64,000 nt of DNA, taken from the NCBI GenBank assembly GCA_018873245.2, contig JAEMBT020000009.1, positions 11,629,112-11,693,111 on the forward strand. The letters are read 5' to 3'. Positions 36,662-50,400 of this stretch are shown in pieces (positions within the stretch are counted from its first letter, which is position 1; every line of letters begins with the position of its first letter). The translations under genes and the position numbers were made by a program. Source of the DNA: Archegozetes longisetosus. Taxonomy: Eukaryota; Arthropoda; Arachnida; Sarcoptiformes; Trhypochthoniidae. Under the pieces are notes generated by a model. The model made no database searches, was not told the DNA's origin, and saw only the letters and a list, made by a program, of their open reading frames with translations.

Positions 36662-39600
36662 TATAAGATTTACGCTATTTAAATCATTTGAGTTGAGTTA
36701 AAGAGGGTTATAAGCTCAATGTCGTCAAAGACAGGGAATTGGCCCTATAATCTATGGTAAATATCAGAAAAATTGTACATGAATGCGATAAAAGGAAAGT
36801 AATGCTGTGAAAATATTATACACAATAATAGATATTTTTATCTAATTATATGATTTGCTTCAGATAATCAAACGATGTCATAAGGAGTATGTATAACAAT
36901 CTTTTATGATTTCGTAAATCACTATAAATTAGTTGTACAAATGCGAGATTCTTGCTATAAATCTTGTTTGCTAGAGTTGAAAATTTTCTAGATGTGATCA
37001 TTCGATTAAACATATGAATATTATAATAACGTTTAAGTTTCTTTGAATCTATACTGTAATACACACGTAGCAATCTATATTTCTAATCTTTAATTTTCAT
37101 AAATTACATGTATGTCAAAATTTATTGCTAATTTAAAGATTACTTTTGGCTGTACCAAAGAAATCTTTAAATGCTTGCCTCAACTGCACAAATTATGAAG
37201 ACAGCTAGTAATAATAATATCTTAACTCTTAAAACCAGCTTAAGTACGTTCCAGTTATTCAATCTCCCAATCTTAGTTAAATATGTTAGTGAACTTATAA
37301 AATTTAAACTATTATAGTAAAGTATCTTCCTATTCAGCCTGCCTGTTGCCCCTTTAATGTGTCGTGTTTTTCCTGAATCTTAGTGCTCTTTTCTTGTTAA
37401 AATCCTGTGGAACCCTATGAAACTTGTATTGTGGCTTATTATTATGTTTAATAAGGTGATTATATTTTAAGTTTTGTAGATTTCTTACACGCTCCTATGA
37501 AAGAATCCCAGACTTTACATTATGAGCAGAGAAGAGGTTAAACTCGGTTAATGTTTTAAAGATTTTTATCTAAAAAGACGGAAGACTGTTTGAAAATCAT
37601 AATAATCCAAAAAGGTTAGATACATTTAACCAGTTCGCAATTAATTATTAATTCAATTTCTAAACAACATATTCATAATATATATATATAGTTAAGCTAA
37701 ACGTCTGTTATATTCTTTTGGTTCCTTTTTAATTCATTACATTTCTTTAGAGTATTATTTATTAATTTAATATCCTATTGCTGTTATCGATTAACTAGTA
37801 ATTTTATTATTTAAGTACTTTTATTTTTTGTTTATGGCTACTTTCTTCGCCATATTGACACCTAAAGTCTTTCGATTATAAAAGTCTAGGTGAGCAGCAA
37901 ATGCATTAAAGTTTAAGTCATGTAAAAGATACATATTGCGGACTATCAAGATCAATGTATACCCTGATTTAGATCGAAAACTCAAATTTTTAGAGCAAGA
38001 TTTCTATTAAAATAAAATATTATATAAACTATTATATACTTACTTAAAACATCAGGGAAGTTCAACTGAAAGCAACTCTTATGCTTGACTAAGTATTATT
38101 TCAGAAATTTATAACAAACGAGAAAACTGATTCAAACTTACTTGAATCTGTTTCAAATGTTTAAAAATTATGAAAATTGGTTAGACTGCACTGACTAGGA
38201 TTGAGTTATCCAAATTTCAATAAAATAAAAACTACATGAAATATATTGACTAATATTAGAATTGTCGTTTGAGTCAACTCTATTAAAGGTTTTATTTATA
38301 GTTAGGAACTAACTACGTTTACTGTAGGAAATAACATCACAAATTCTATTTTCATTCCAGGTAATGAGTCAGATTTCCTGCTTATGAACAGCAACCCCTT
38401 TATAAAGGATAAAATATCGCCTCTTGGCTATAATCACATTAAGTGAAGGCTTTCGATGTTGCTAAGGTTTAGGAAAGCATATGAACTGAGTTAATACTAG
38501 TTCTAATGGAAATAATATAAACATACCATTATCAATAATTACAAAGCAGAGAACTTGGAACTATAAACTTTAATAAGTATCCACGAAAGTGTTGCATGAA
38601 GTCCACAAAATGAAAGAACGTAAGGCTACAAAAACATTTGTCATAATATTAGGTCGGTCCAAAACAGATATCAGAGTTGTATTTCTTAAAGTATTTAAGA
38701 TACAAAAATGGTATTTGAGTATTATACGATATACTCTCCTACAAATTTAATATTTGGCTTGATAGTAATGAGGTACAAATGATATTAATAAACTGACGAA
38801 TGACTTATATTTAGAAAGAAATTATAGATCAGATCTTACTATCAAACACTTGGAACCATTAATAAATTGAGGCGCTTTCTATCAAAAGGGAGGTCTTTAT
38901 AAATGTCATAATTGGAAAGGACTTGACATAATAAAAGAATTTGATCAATGCTTTCATTCTATTTCTACCACTTGAGAAAAACTGTCAAAGGAGGATTCCA
39001 TTATAACATCGGCCCTTCCCCTCAAAAATGGATAAAATAATTTTTTAAAAACATAGGGAAAAAACCAATTGAACTCATTTATAATGCAAAAAATTGAATT
39101 TTACCGCATTTGTCGTTTTTGTGCAATTTAAAAAAAATTAACAAAATAGATGTGAAAAATCGAATTTTAGCTGAATACAAATGAAAAAGAATATGATTTT
39201 TTGCAAATGAAAAAATTTTAATTAGTGAAAATATTAATAAGGAAGCTTGAAAAAATATTTATGAAAAGTAGTTTCAAACTCAGCGTATTTCATAGCAAAG
39301 TTGACACTCTTGACTGATGAACCTTAGATAAATTTAAAATGTTTTAATTGAGAAACTGACTAAAGTTTATTCAAGCAGTATGTAACAAATATGATTTCTA
39401 AACTCAAAAATTCTATAATTAGTATAAAATGATGACGTTTAAATTTTTTAACATTAAACATTTTAAACATATTCAAAATAATTTGAAAATGATTAAAAAT
39501 TGAATTTTGATTTTTGTATTTTTTCAACGTGTTACCCTAAAAGGGCTAGCTTTTCCTTTTAACCAAAGCTTCTATAAAGTTGTTTCTTAGAAAAATTCTC

Positions 39601-41110
39601 AAGCTAGTCCTTTCGGGGTAACATGTATAAAAAATTTTTGAAATTTTATTATCTTTATAACTTTCTTAATAATGAAAAATTTATGATGATTTTTTTCCTC
39701 ATAAACTTGTACTCAAACTTTAAGTTATAATGAAAATATTTTCAAAATATCTCTAACGGTTTTCATACATTAAAAATTTGAAGATTCAAACTTCTGGAAT
39801 TTTTGTAGCGCTCAGGCGCGTCCAATCTCAAAGTGATAAGCACAAACATATATTCTTTTTTAGTGTTCGTTTGAAAAATAAATTTCAAAGAAATCGGTGT
39901 CTCAGGGGAATTTCTATGAAGCCACCGAATCCTCTTTTGTATTATTCATTATTTCAGATATCGGAGATTACCTAAAAGTGATTTCGTTCATCAAATCATT
40001 TCAGCTGTTTTTATTAGTGATGATAAAACGGATAAAAAAAACAACAATAAGATAAAAAATATTACGAAACGCATTCAGTCATGTGAAAGAGGGTTATTTA
40101 TTTTTGGTCAAATCGATAGATTAATAACTAATTTATGTGATTATATGGATTATTTATTGACTTTCATATATCGATGGACTTTATCTATTTGTTCAGCTAT
40201 TGCTTAGTTCAATATATATAGAATTTATTCCGACAGTCAGTGGACGGCCAAAAGATTTTGATTATTTTTGAAGCGGACTTTTAATCAAATTTCAAATTAG
40301 AGAAGAAAACAATGAGGTCTGTATTTGAAACATGTATAGAAATCATAATTTATTTGTCTCGTAATTTTGATTTTGGGTAGAGTTGATGCCAACAATTATA
40401 GAAAACTCTTACTCGTCCGCTGGTTTTCAGGAGATACTTAATACATTGACCATAGAGTTTACGACAAGTCTGTATGCATTGAAATAAGATTTCAATTGAT
40501 TTGTTCAAATGTAATCGGGAGATGCAGTGTTCGAGTCCTGTAGAAGGTGCTGAATATGTGGCTTTCAAACCCTCAACCTGAGCCTTATATTGAATATAGT
40601 TTAGGATTTGCTCAATAATTAGAAAGTTTTGACTTCGTTTAAACAGTCAAAAGTACGTTTATTAAGTTTAATTATTGTGTTGGAATCACGCACCAACAAT
40701 AAGCAGTGACGGCAAATGCTCGAGTGGGAGGCGCTGGTGGTCAGTACGAGCGCCGAGCGTCAAATGATTTAGTAATAAGTTAAGTTGTAACACTTTATTT
40801 TAACATATATACGATCAATGAGTTTCTTGTATATAATGATAATTAGCTATTATTGTGAATCAAACAACTTAGACATAGACTGCGCACATAATTAGATATC
40901 TAATTAGATAAACATCTAAATGATCACTATTCTCACGTTTGCACTGACAATAAGGAATTGAAATATATAAAATATTTCAATTTCAATTTTAATGATTTAT
41001 TGTTTTTGAATTGCTTGAGGTTTTAATGCAAAGTCAATTTACAGCATTGTATCATTCAAGTATCAGGTTTTATCAAACTAATCTTTAGAAATCAAATTCA
41101 TCTTTAATTC
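36662..41110. other. Long intergenic stretch, no gene seen
   Basis: AT-rich with only short chance frames (36846-37073 minus, 39778-39975 plus, 40350-40568 minus). A hairpin with arms gttaccctaaaagggctagc (39532) and ctagtcctttcggggtaac (about 39602) is present. A small GC-richer patch is at 40690-40770 (gtgggaggcgctggtggtca). Confidence 0.45.
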
Positions 41111-41125
41111 AACTAAATAACTGCT

Positions 41126-42265
41126 ATGAGAAATATAGAATTTAGTGAAAATCAAGATCAAATTCAAAAGCTGGAAACTTCATTTTTAAAATCTGATATT
41201 CCGATCAAAAAATTGAATAATCCATACTTTGAATCATAGTTGGAAGAAACAATGCAAATCAAAATTCCAAATGAAAGTATTCGTAGGAAATATACCCTTT
41301 AAATCCGTAACGAAACGATTGATAAAATTAAAGAAGTCATAAGAAATAATTTGATTTATTTAATTGCCAGACAACCGATCAGAAAAACCGAATTAATCTG
41401 AATGTTTTAGATGGTGCTCTAAATGAAAAACATTGCAAATGAATGCTACCAAATTCAACAGAAGTTCTGTATACGAGTCAGTAAATCTCACAATCATTTA
41501 TAAAATTGTTAAGTTTGTTACGGCCTAATTGTATTCAATATGATAAACTTTGGTTAATACTTACAGATCAAGCATGAAATTTTTAATGTTTCAAGTCTAT
41601 AAAAGAATTGGGATTATTTCCTATTTGCACTATATTGATTGTTTGGCTCACAAACTGCATCATGTTTGTGAGTTGATAATGAGTGATAACCACGGAATCA
41701 ATAAGCTTATTTCAAGTTTTAAATTAGTTTTAGTTGAGTCTCTGATACCAGTTACCACTGGATGGTGAACATTGATAAATATTTGCTTTTTGATGCAGAA
41801 AATTTGATAAAATATGAGAATTATTATGAATTTGAAAGGTATAAGTAAATTTGTTATCAAAGCTAAAAAGTACGTCAGTTCCCGTACAATAAAAGAAGAT
41901 TTAGTTAATTTAATGTTATACAAATTCTTACCATCGACAATAACAAACTTGAAAATTCGAATATAAAATTGAGAGAACAATTGAATATTATAGAAGAAAT
42001 TAACAACAAACTTTCTAGCAGCACATTGCAGAAGTTGAACAGTTTACTATCAAAGAACCCGGATTTGGATAAATTCACTTTTAGAGAAAATTGAAGACAT
42101 CTTATGCACCTTTAGTTACTACCGATGCTAAGAGACTTTTCTCTCGTTATGAAAGTATTCTTGAGAATATACTTAATTTTCTAGTAGAAAATACTGAAAA
42201 ACTAAGTGTTATCGAGTTTATGACTATCTTTATAATAATCAGTTCGACCAAAGATTGTTAAGATA
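41126..42265 (+). pseudogene. hAT-type transposase relic
   Basis: Read across frames, the order of remnants fits a hAT transposase: an N-terminal segment from ATG at 41126, then NNLIYLI...TDQKNRINLNVLDGALNEK (41345-41435, the region around the first catalytic Asp), and near the end SYAPLVTTDAKRLFSRYESIL (42090-42160), the C-terminal dimerisation signature. Many stops and frame shifts intervene. No terminal repeats were found. Confidence 0.65.
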
Positions 42266-44198
42266 ATGAGATTTTCAGTTTATGAATAAAATATGACTTT
42301 GAATAAAATCTTCATCGCACTTTCAAACACCGTCTTTCCGTTTTTTATCATCATTTTACCGCTTTTTGTTTTTAAATATCTTTTTTGTCGCTTCTTATGA
42401 TTGTAGGTCTATTGACTCAAAGTAGTAAAACGATGCACTAAATAAGCATTAGCTTAAAGATAAATTTAATGAAATTTGAAGTTAAATCTTGAAATTTTTT
42501 TAAACAAAAAGAAATCATTCAAATTATATCTAATTTCATTTTAAGACAAATATAAAACTTTCTGAAATTTGAAAATTAATTCTCTAATATAGTTAATAAG
42601 TGTTTAGAGGAAAACTCCCTTCAAAATACCAATAAGAATTAAATTACAACTAAAATGGATATATTAATATTTCATTTCAAAATATAAGTTAATTTTTCAA
42701 AAATTACTTATTTTAAAATTAATTAAATGAATTGTTATATAAAATGTTTTAAATTATTCGTTTAAATATAACTAGAACTGGTTTCAACTCAAACATATGC
42801 CTGTATATGAAGTTTCGACAAACACCAGTTTCTTTTTCTGATTAAAATCATAATCCAATAATCACTTATCATTCATTTAATATAATCTCAATTAAGAAAG
42901 TATTTCGCACAGATGTCTTGTGCGAAAATATCACTGTTCTGTAAAGTCCCACGCGGAATAGATTTGGAAACTTTTAGCAGTTTTCCGTCGCAAATCTATT
43001 GCATTCATAATTGAGATAGTGATAAGTAAAGGCTTCGTGTCTTAATTCAATTCAGGTTTGATTGTACGCATAATCAAATGTATTTTTGGTTTGGCGTTAG
43101 TCTCACAAGTGATATTTTATTGCATGAAAAGGTGAAACAGGTCCAGATCTGAATCATAATAGACGTTTCTTTTGAGGAACTGTTCATTTTTGACAACTGG
43201 AAATAAGTCCGGCAATACTTTACGAGCTTATAAATAATCAGATAAATAGAAAAAGCAGTGATTATAGTTTTTTACATCAAAATATCCGTTATTTTTGCGA
43301 ACATTGAGGCTCTTCAACTGTTTAACTTAAGCGATATTCAACAAATAATGTGGCAAAGAAAACTTGATTTCTTCCAATTGAATTGAGTCGAACGCGATTC
43401 AATTCAGATTTAGTACATATAGTCACATTTGCGCGACAGTGAAGTATAAGTAGTGATGAAGGTTTTCGGTCATAAAAAATTTAAAAATCGGAGGTCAAAT
43501 TCGATCAATGAAAATTTGATAAAGATGAACTTAATACTGTATTTTAGTAATCATAACAAAAATGATAATTTGTTAACAGCAATTAAACTTATTCTCAATA
43601 TGACCATTAAAGTACATAATGATTTGCATTTTTATACTTTCTTCATTCATATTAAATCTTTTTTAATTTAGTATGTCACGAAGTTTGCTAAATGATCGCT
43701 TGGTATCCAAACTACTGGTTACCACACAAATACTGAATGGTACTTTGTGATAACAATGGCAATTCTTGTTGACAACCAAAAGTTAATAGCACTAGTTTAT
43801 GCCAACATTTTTGAATCTAAAGTACCTGTCAAAACCGATTTCTGACCGATATTACATTCATAATTTCGGCGGTCACATACAGTCAAATTCAGTTTATGAC
43901 AGAAAACTGTCATCTCTAAGTATGAATGTATCCGAAAAGCTTATCGACAGCTTTCTTGGAAATAAAATTATGATTTATTTGAGATACACCATAAACTACT
44001 TTTCGCAAAACTCAGATTTTTGGAAAATTAATAATAAAGCATCTTTGAATCTATTCTGAACTTATGTTGATATTTTGATCTTATCTCTATAGAAATAATT
44101 ATTTTGATATTTTTCAATAAAGTAAAATTGTGTTGAACTTTAATAAGCGCATACAGCCATTTTCCCGATGTCTCAACGAAATAAATCGAATACATACC
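42266..44198. other. Intergenic, no gene identified
   Basis: Open frames 43453-43671 and 43799-44059 on the plus strand are not recognised. Weak inverted similarity exists between 42859-42898 and 43006-43030. Confidence 0.4.
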
Positions 44199-44326
44199 GC
44201 AATACAAGGTGTTCGTGACTATACTCTGTACTATAGGATGTCATCTGAAAAATTTTAGTTTGTTTGACTTTAAATGTGAAAAGACGTCTAAGAGCATAGA
44301 GTATAGTCACGAACTACTTGTATTGC
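44199..44326. repeat. Small foldback element, 128 bp
   Basis: Arms 44199-44227 and 44298-44326 (gcaatacaaggtgttcgtga... and its reverse complement) match at 27 of 29 positions. Probably a MITE; flanking duplication not clear. Confidence 0.65.
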
Positions 44327-45043
44327 AGACACGAATTCAACGATTTATGGTTTTACTCTTACAATTGTAAAATGCATTTATCGAAGTTTTACATTGTTCT
44401 CTTTTCTAATCCCTTTTAGTCGAAGTATCAATAAAACTTATAGTTAATTCAGAAGTTCTTTTTAATTAAATTTTTTTTGAAGAAGTATGGGTTTTTACGA
44501 AAGACGATCTACAGGATCTCACAATCAAATTTTATAATTTTTCTAATTTTGATATATTTTACCTGAATCCGATGCAGTCTCCGTTAGTGCAATTCGTTTT
44601 GGAGTGCGAATTTTTTTCAGAGAGAAACTAAATTTATTGAACTTTCATTGAGACTATAGTAGTAGTGAAGACAGAGAAGTTTTATTATGCATTCGGTCTG
44701 GTTTCATTTCAAGTTCATTTTTAAAATCGTAAGATTACTATAACGAAATCGCGTTTTTATTAGAGGTAATAAACTCGATTTCAAAGTTAGTAATGTTTAA
44801 GAAAGACTGAATAATTTGAAGTAATCGAAATAATAAGTCATTTATTGAAATAATGATAATTATAAAAGCAATTCTACTTACTAGTCAAACATTTAACTCA
44901 AATATAGAATCAATTGAAGGTCAGGTCTTTAGATTTTGTAATATAAAAGTACATTTATTCAAATAGAACTTCATTTCAACTGAATTCTCATTAGAAAAAC
45001 ATAATTTGAATTTGTGGTTATCTATAGATAATAGATTTTAAAC
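44327..45043 (+). other. 5' flank of the ABCG gene
   Basis: AT-rich, no ORF. It presumably includes the ABCG promoter, but no core element can be assigned. Confidence 0.4.
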
Positions 45044-48000
45044 ATGTTGAGCGACGCGTCCACTATGACTGACTTCTTAAATGATATCAATATAAAGGGT
45101 AATTTGATAAATGAGTCTAAGAAGACGTTTGGGAATGGAGGGCTCGCTAGAGGACCATTTGGTCTGCTAGAGCCATTTGAAGTGACCTGGAAAGAATTGA
45201 CTTATAAAGTGCCGGCAAAACTATTTCAACCAAAAGAGTTATTCTCAATAACATAAGTGGATTTTTCAGAAGTGGACACTTCACTGCTATCATGGGCCCG
45301 AGTGGCTCCGGAAAGTCTTCACTTCTTGGATGTATCTCTGGTCAAAAGAAAAATGGCTTATCAGGTTCTATCACTATATCCACTGGACGTCAGGTACTAT
45401 TGATCGCTGTATCTAACTTTCTATATGTCTGACATTTTTATTGAATATTTGACGATTTTTTAGTCTGAAATTAATTTTCAGCAAAATATAATTAGAGCTT
45501 AATCTTAAAGTGAAGGTTTACTCAATAATTTTGAGTCATACAGAATATGAATAAGAATGCGGAGAAACATTTTAGGAGTTATAGACTAGAATATGGAGCT
45601 TCAAGGTTTCACTACATTTAAATTTACATTTTGAAAAATTAATTCTTTGTTCGAATTTTCAATCTAATCAACTTAAATATATTTTGAGTGAAACAAATCG
45701 ATTCACAATTCAAATGAATTCTATTGATTTAACACACTTTATCAAATAATTAAGAGCATAAAGATAGTGTTATATAAACTACAGTCGCGTTGATTTCATA
45801 CATTGAATGCTATGAGTATTAGTATTTTTTAAGTTAATTAACTGCTACGATTTTATAATATTAACAAGTATACAAAAGTTTTCAAGTAATTATATTAAGT
45901 CTAAACCATAATTTTATACAAAATATCGAAATCCAAATTGTCGTTAATGAGACAAAAGGTGTCCGACACTGTTATCTATGATTTAAAGGTATATATCGTT
46001 GAATCAGCGCTATAAAGTTATATCCGCATTGTTATTTGAATTAGAGATAGAACTTTATACATAGTACTCAACCGACTAAAACGTATTATATATACAGTAA
46101 AAGTCACAATTATCTGCATATCTTAGGAAATAATGTGTCTGCTACTTATTTTATTTACCAATCTATTGAACTTTAAATGCAAGTCACCATTTAATTTAAA
46201 TTAAAGTCAATTATTTTCATCTATAAAACAATCAAACTATTAATGATATTTAACTTTGACATTTACAATGACATTTAGTTATATTTAGTAATGTCTCTTT
46301 ATTTTCTATACATCCTTTAGAGTGAAACGAACTTATTTCTAAGAGAAATACTATGTAGTTCCTAAAACTGTTTCAAATTAAGTGTTCAAGCCAGAGATTT
46401 AGTTTTATACTTCTAATAATTGTGACTTTTACTGTACAGTAAAACCTGTCTAACTGTGACATACAATTGAATAGTTTTTGAAAAGAGACTAAATAAATAT
46501 ATAGAAAATGAAGGCCTATATTTTACTCTTTACTGAAAACAATTTTACGATGATAGCATTAGTAATAAAATTTACATTAATATTGATTATTCTATAAGCT
46601 CATGAAATTTATTATAATGTATTACCATAAAAGGTAAAGTTTGCATTTATTGCACAAGACGATTACCTATTAGGCAAACTAAAGATAAGAGAATCACTTA
46701 TGTATGCCTCTAAACTCAAAAATGGGGGACGAGTTGATCACGAATTAGTCGTCGATAATGTAATCAAAAGATTACGCATCAGTGATTGTGCTAACATTCG
46801 GCCTAAAAGATGTTCGGGTGGGCAGAAGAAGAGAATTTCAATAGCATTAGAATTGGTGTCGAGACCTAATATTTTAATTCTCGATGAGCCGACCAGCGGT
46901 TTGGACACAGTCACCACATGGCAATTGATTACAACTTTGGTTGAGTTGACAAAACAGAACGAACCGGTGGCAGTGGTGGCTACTATTCACCAGCCGAGTG
47001 CTAAACTGTTCAATTTGTTTAATGCTGTTTATATCATATCATTTGATGGTCAATGCATATATCACGGATCGCCTCAAAAAATGTTGGGGTTTTTGACTAA
47101 ATATGGACTCAATTGTCCCAAATTCCATAATCCTTCAGACTTTGTATTAGAAGTTGCAGCTAAAGAACATGGAATCGCTAAAGTTATGATGTTGTCCTGT
47201 CTTATGAGAATAGAGGCACTCAATCTTAAGTCTTATAACTATCCCATCAAACCCTATCATAAATTTAGAACTTTGAGCCATATCTGGATTTTAACTCGAA
47301 GGTAAGATAAAAGAATCTCGAAAAACCTTCATTAGATCAGAAATCAAATTATCTATAGACTAATCGTTCTCTAGAAAAACAGGTTAACTGAGTACCGTGA
47401 AACTAGTCATTTAACATGTTCTTTCAGCAGCTAATCGAGTCTTATATCTTAATCTTCTATTTTTTCGTTATTCAGAACATTCGTACTAACAATTCGTGAC
47501 CCATTTATGTTACCGATCAGAACAATTGGACACATTCTTGTTGCTATACTAGTTATTTTTTTATGGGGATCTGATAGCGGTGAACTTTCGGGATGTCCCG
47601 AAGACTTCGTTGTGAAGGGTGGAACATATGTCGAGAACTTCGAACGAGTTTCACAGAAATTAAACCAAAATATAGCCTGTATTTACTTCCTACTGCTATT
47701 CATATGGTTCGGCGCTATATTCGCTGTCTTATTAACTTTTCCTCAAGAAATGAACATTTTTCTTAAGGTTATACTGAATTTCAAACTCAATCCCTAACAA
47801 AACTTGTCTTTCATTTAAATATGATTTGAGTGAAAATCGATTTTCATCTTTAGGAATACTCCAACGGCTGGTATTCATGTTTCTCGTACTACATGTCGAA
47901 AGTGTTGTGCGATATTCCGTTTCAGTTAACAATTCCGAATATAATCTCAATTCCTGCTTATATAATGACTGGACAGTACCATAAAGAGGAGTGGCGTTTG

Positions 48001-48665
48001 TATTATTTTATGACTATCGCTATGTTAGTAGCATTAACATCTACCAGTGAAGGACTAATGGTTAGTGCGTGGCTCATGAAATATCCTGGACCTGCTGCCT
48101 TCATTGGAACTGTTACTGCATTCCCAATGATATTGTTTTCCGGTAAATAATTTATGAACACTTCAGATAAAAATAGCAAAATTCTATACTATCAATGCTG
48201 AAACTTATCCCGCTTTGTAGTTCATTCAATACGAACTTTATGAACATTGAATTTATTTTAGGCTACATGTTACCCATCGAAGATATGCCTGACTATTTTC
48301 GATGGATATCTTGGGGTAATTTCATGCGATTCGGAATAGAGTCTTCTGTAGTAGATGTTTATGGCTTTGACAGATGTGAACAATCTCATATAGTTCGCAA
48401 TAAAACCGATTGGACTAAAGTAATACCAATGTCTGCATTGATGAAGATCTATAACTCAGAAATTATTAATACAAACGCATTGCTATCAACTCTGAACTTT
48501 TTCACTGGTGAAGCATCGAACGAAACCCAATCTTTAGCTTTGTCTATGTTTAATTACGATGATGATAAGTTGTATGAAGGAATTGCTATGCTGATTCTAA
48601 TAATGATTGCTTATAAAGTTTTAACTTATTTCTTTCTATTGAAAAAAGTTAAAGCTATTCGTTGA
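45044..48665 (+). CDS. ABCG-family half-transporter, five exons, one frame break in exon 1
   Basis: Exons 45044-45393, 46634-47301, 47476-47767, 47854-48142 and 48262-48665, all GT-AG and in phase, give about 667 residues. This is the usual size and the reverse order (NBD then TMD) of ABCG half-transporters. Motifs: Walker A GPSGSGKSS (exon 1), Q-loop FIAQDDYL, signature CSGGQKKR, Walker B ILILDEPTSGLD, H-loop ATIHQPS, then NPSDFVLEVA. The membrane part includes GWYSCFSYYMSKVLCDIPFQ and the late EDMPDYFRWISW. It should dimerise to export lipids, pigment precursors or xenobiotics at a membrane. Exon 1 needs a one-base correction at the A run 45232-45235, where the frame otherwise stops before Walker A. 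It is the only break, so an assembly error is as likely as a pseudogene. Intron 1 carries a MITE. Confidence 0.88.
46095..46434. mobile_element. Tc1/mariner-type MITE in ABCG intron 1, 340 bp
   Basis: Inverted termini cagtaaaagtcacaattat (46095) and its reverse complement ending at 46434, each flanked by TA (46093-46094, 46435-46436). No ORF. Confidence 0.8.
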
Positions 48666-49929
48666 TTCTTTACACTATTAATATTTTCTCTAATTCTTAA
48701 TTTAAATTAATTTTTAATGTCTATTTAATTGTTGATAAAAGAATGAAAATCAAGTTTTTTGCCGAATTTATATTTAAATTACAAAGAATACTATTTGTGT
48801 ATTTAGGATATTTGAATGTAGTTTTTCTGTTGTATAAGTTTCTAAAACTTACCAATAGGGATATTTTGTGTCCCATTTGTTGGATCAGTATAGTTTGTAA
48901 CAAAGTGTTGTATTTGTGATAATGAAAATTCACTATTTCGTTCCGAGAATTGATTAGTTGAGTTTTGGAAATATTCACCATCCTTGAAATAAAAAATCAC
49001 TTTCTTAAGCTTAAGAGAAATAAAGTTTAATCAAATTTGGAAACTTAACCAAAACAAGTAAGATAAATGTTACAATAAGCTCGAACAATTAGTGGATATA
49101 GGCTACTGTGTCAACTTTTCAAACAATTCAATAAAAGGGGAAAATCATAGATTTGAAAGAGTGATTATCTTAAATTAGTATTCAGTCAAATAAATTTAAA
49201 ACAAAAGTTCGCCATTCGGAGAGTCAATAGAAGAAGAAAATGATTGTTTGGTGAAGAACTAGAACATCAAACTGGATCCACCATTGGTAGCAATACTGTT
49301 TATAAAAATGAATGGGTTCATCAAGATCGATGCTCTGATCAAATGACCAAACATTACGCAAAGGAGCGAGTCGAAGATTCGCAGAACTTATGGCTTGAGT
49401 GAATTGCAGACAAATGCAAAAATATAAATTGTATTACATTCAGAATAGATATGAAGAAAAATATTTAATCGATTAAATCAAAGTTTACCGCTTTTGAATG
49501 CATTCATTTGAAAAGATTTGAACATCAAATATTGAATGGATTGAAAATCGCGAACTTGCAGTCCGATGCAATTAGACATTAGGTTTCGAGACTGTTTCAC
49601 TCTAAGAGTCCAGTAGATTCAAGAGCTTGGCGACCATTGCTTTGAAAAGCTTTTATTCAAGTTCGATTACTTTGATAGTTAGCTGCCAATCAGATACCGA
49701 AAAGTCCCTTAAACAAGTTTCTCTCATTTGCCAATACTTTCCGCACATGAAGACTTTTGATTTTTATTATGCATACTATTTTAGGAACTAATTTTTGAAA
49801 TTTAATTAATTTGTCACAATAAGAAAATCTAAAGTTAGACTTTAATAATAATTTTGATCTAAAAGATTGGTTGTAAATGAAGGATTAATTTACTGAATGT
49901 AATACAAAATAGTTTTGAAAGCATTTAAT
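48666..49929. other. Intergenic, no gene seen
   Basis: AT-rich, stops in all frames. The minus frame 48721-48981 is judged chance. Confidence 0.45.
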
Positions 49930-50400
49930 AAGTATGGTGGCCCAAATCCTTCATCACTTCTCACTTTGCAAATCCTATTTTATTGATAACACACAATATA
50001 ATCCGAATATATTGAATCGTTACAGCTATAAAGCGAGTGTACCCCAATTCCTTAACACACAATTGACCACAAAATATAAGAGATGACCATTTCAAACTTC
50101 ACTGACCAACGGATGTTAGCCGATGCTCATTTTCACCTCAATTAACCTACGGGAAGTAGCTGATAGCCATTTTTGACTCTGATGGCCTACGGAAAGTAAT
50201 CGATGACCATTTTAGATTCAGATGACCTACGGAAAGTGGCCAATGGCCATTTCTATATCAGATGATCTACGGAAGGCAACCGATGATCATTTTAAGCTCA
50301 GACGGTCTACGGGAAATAATCGATGACCATTTTAGATTCGGATGACCTACGGAAAGTAATCAATGACCACTTTGTATTCAGATGGCCTTCTCAATCGGAT
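49930..50400. repeat. Repeat unit with 40-bp minisatellite, copy 1
   Basis: A unique head (tatggtggcccaaatccttc ...) is followed from about 50100 to 50395 by about seven tandem 40-bp units centred on cctacggaaagtaatcgatg and accattttagattcagatga. Units differ at many positions. The same head plus array returns at 55233-55645 in the same orientation. Confidence 0.85.

Noticed and set aside
49930..50400. Possible CRISPR-like array
   Set aside because: Units are contiguous 40-bp repeats without unique spacers, and the DNA is eukaryotic.
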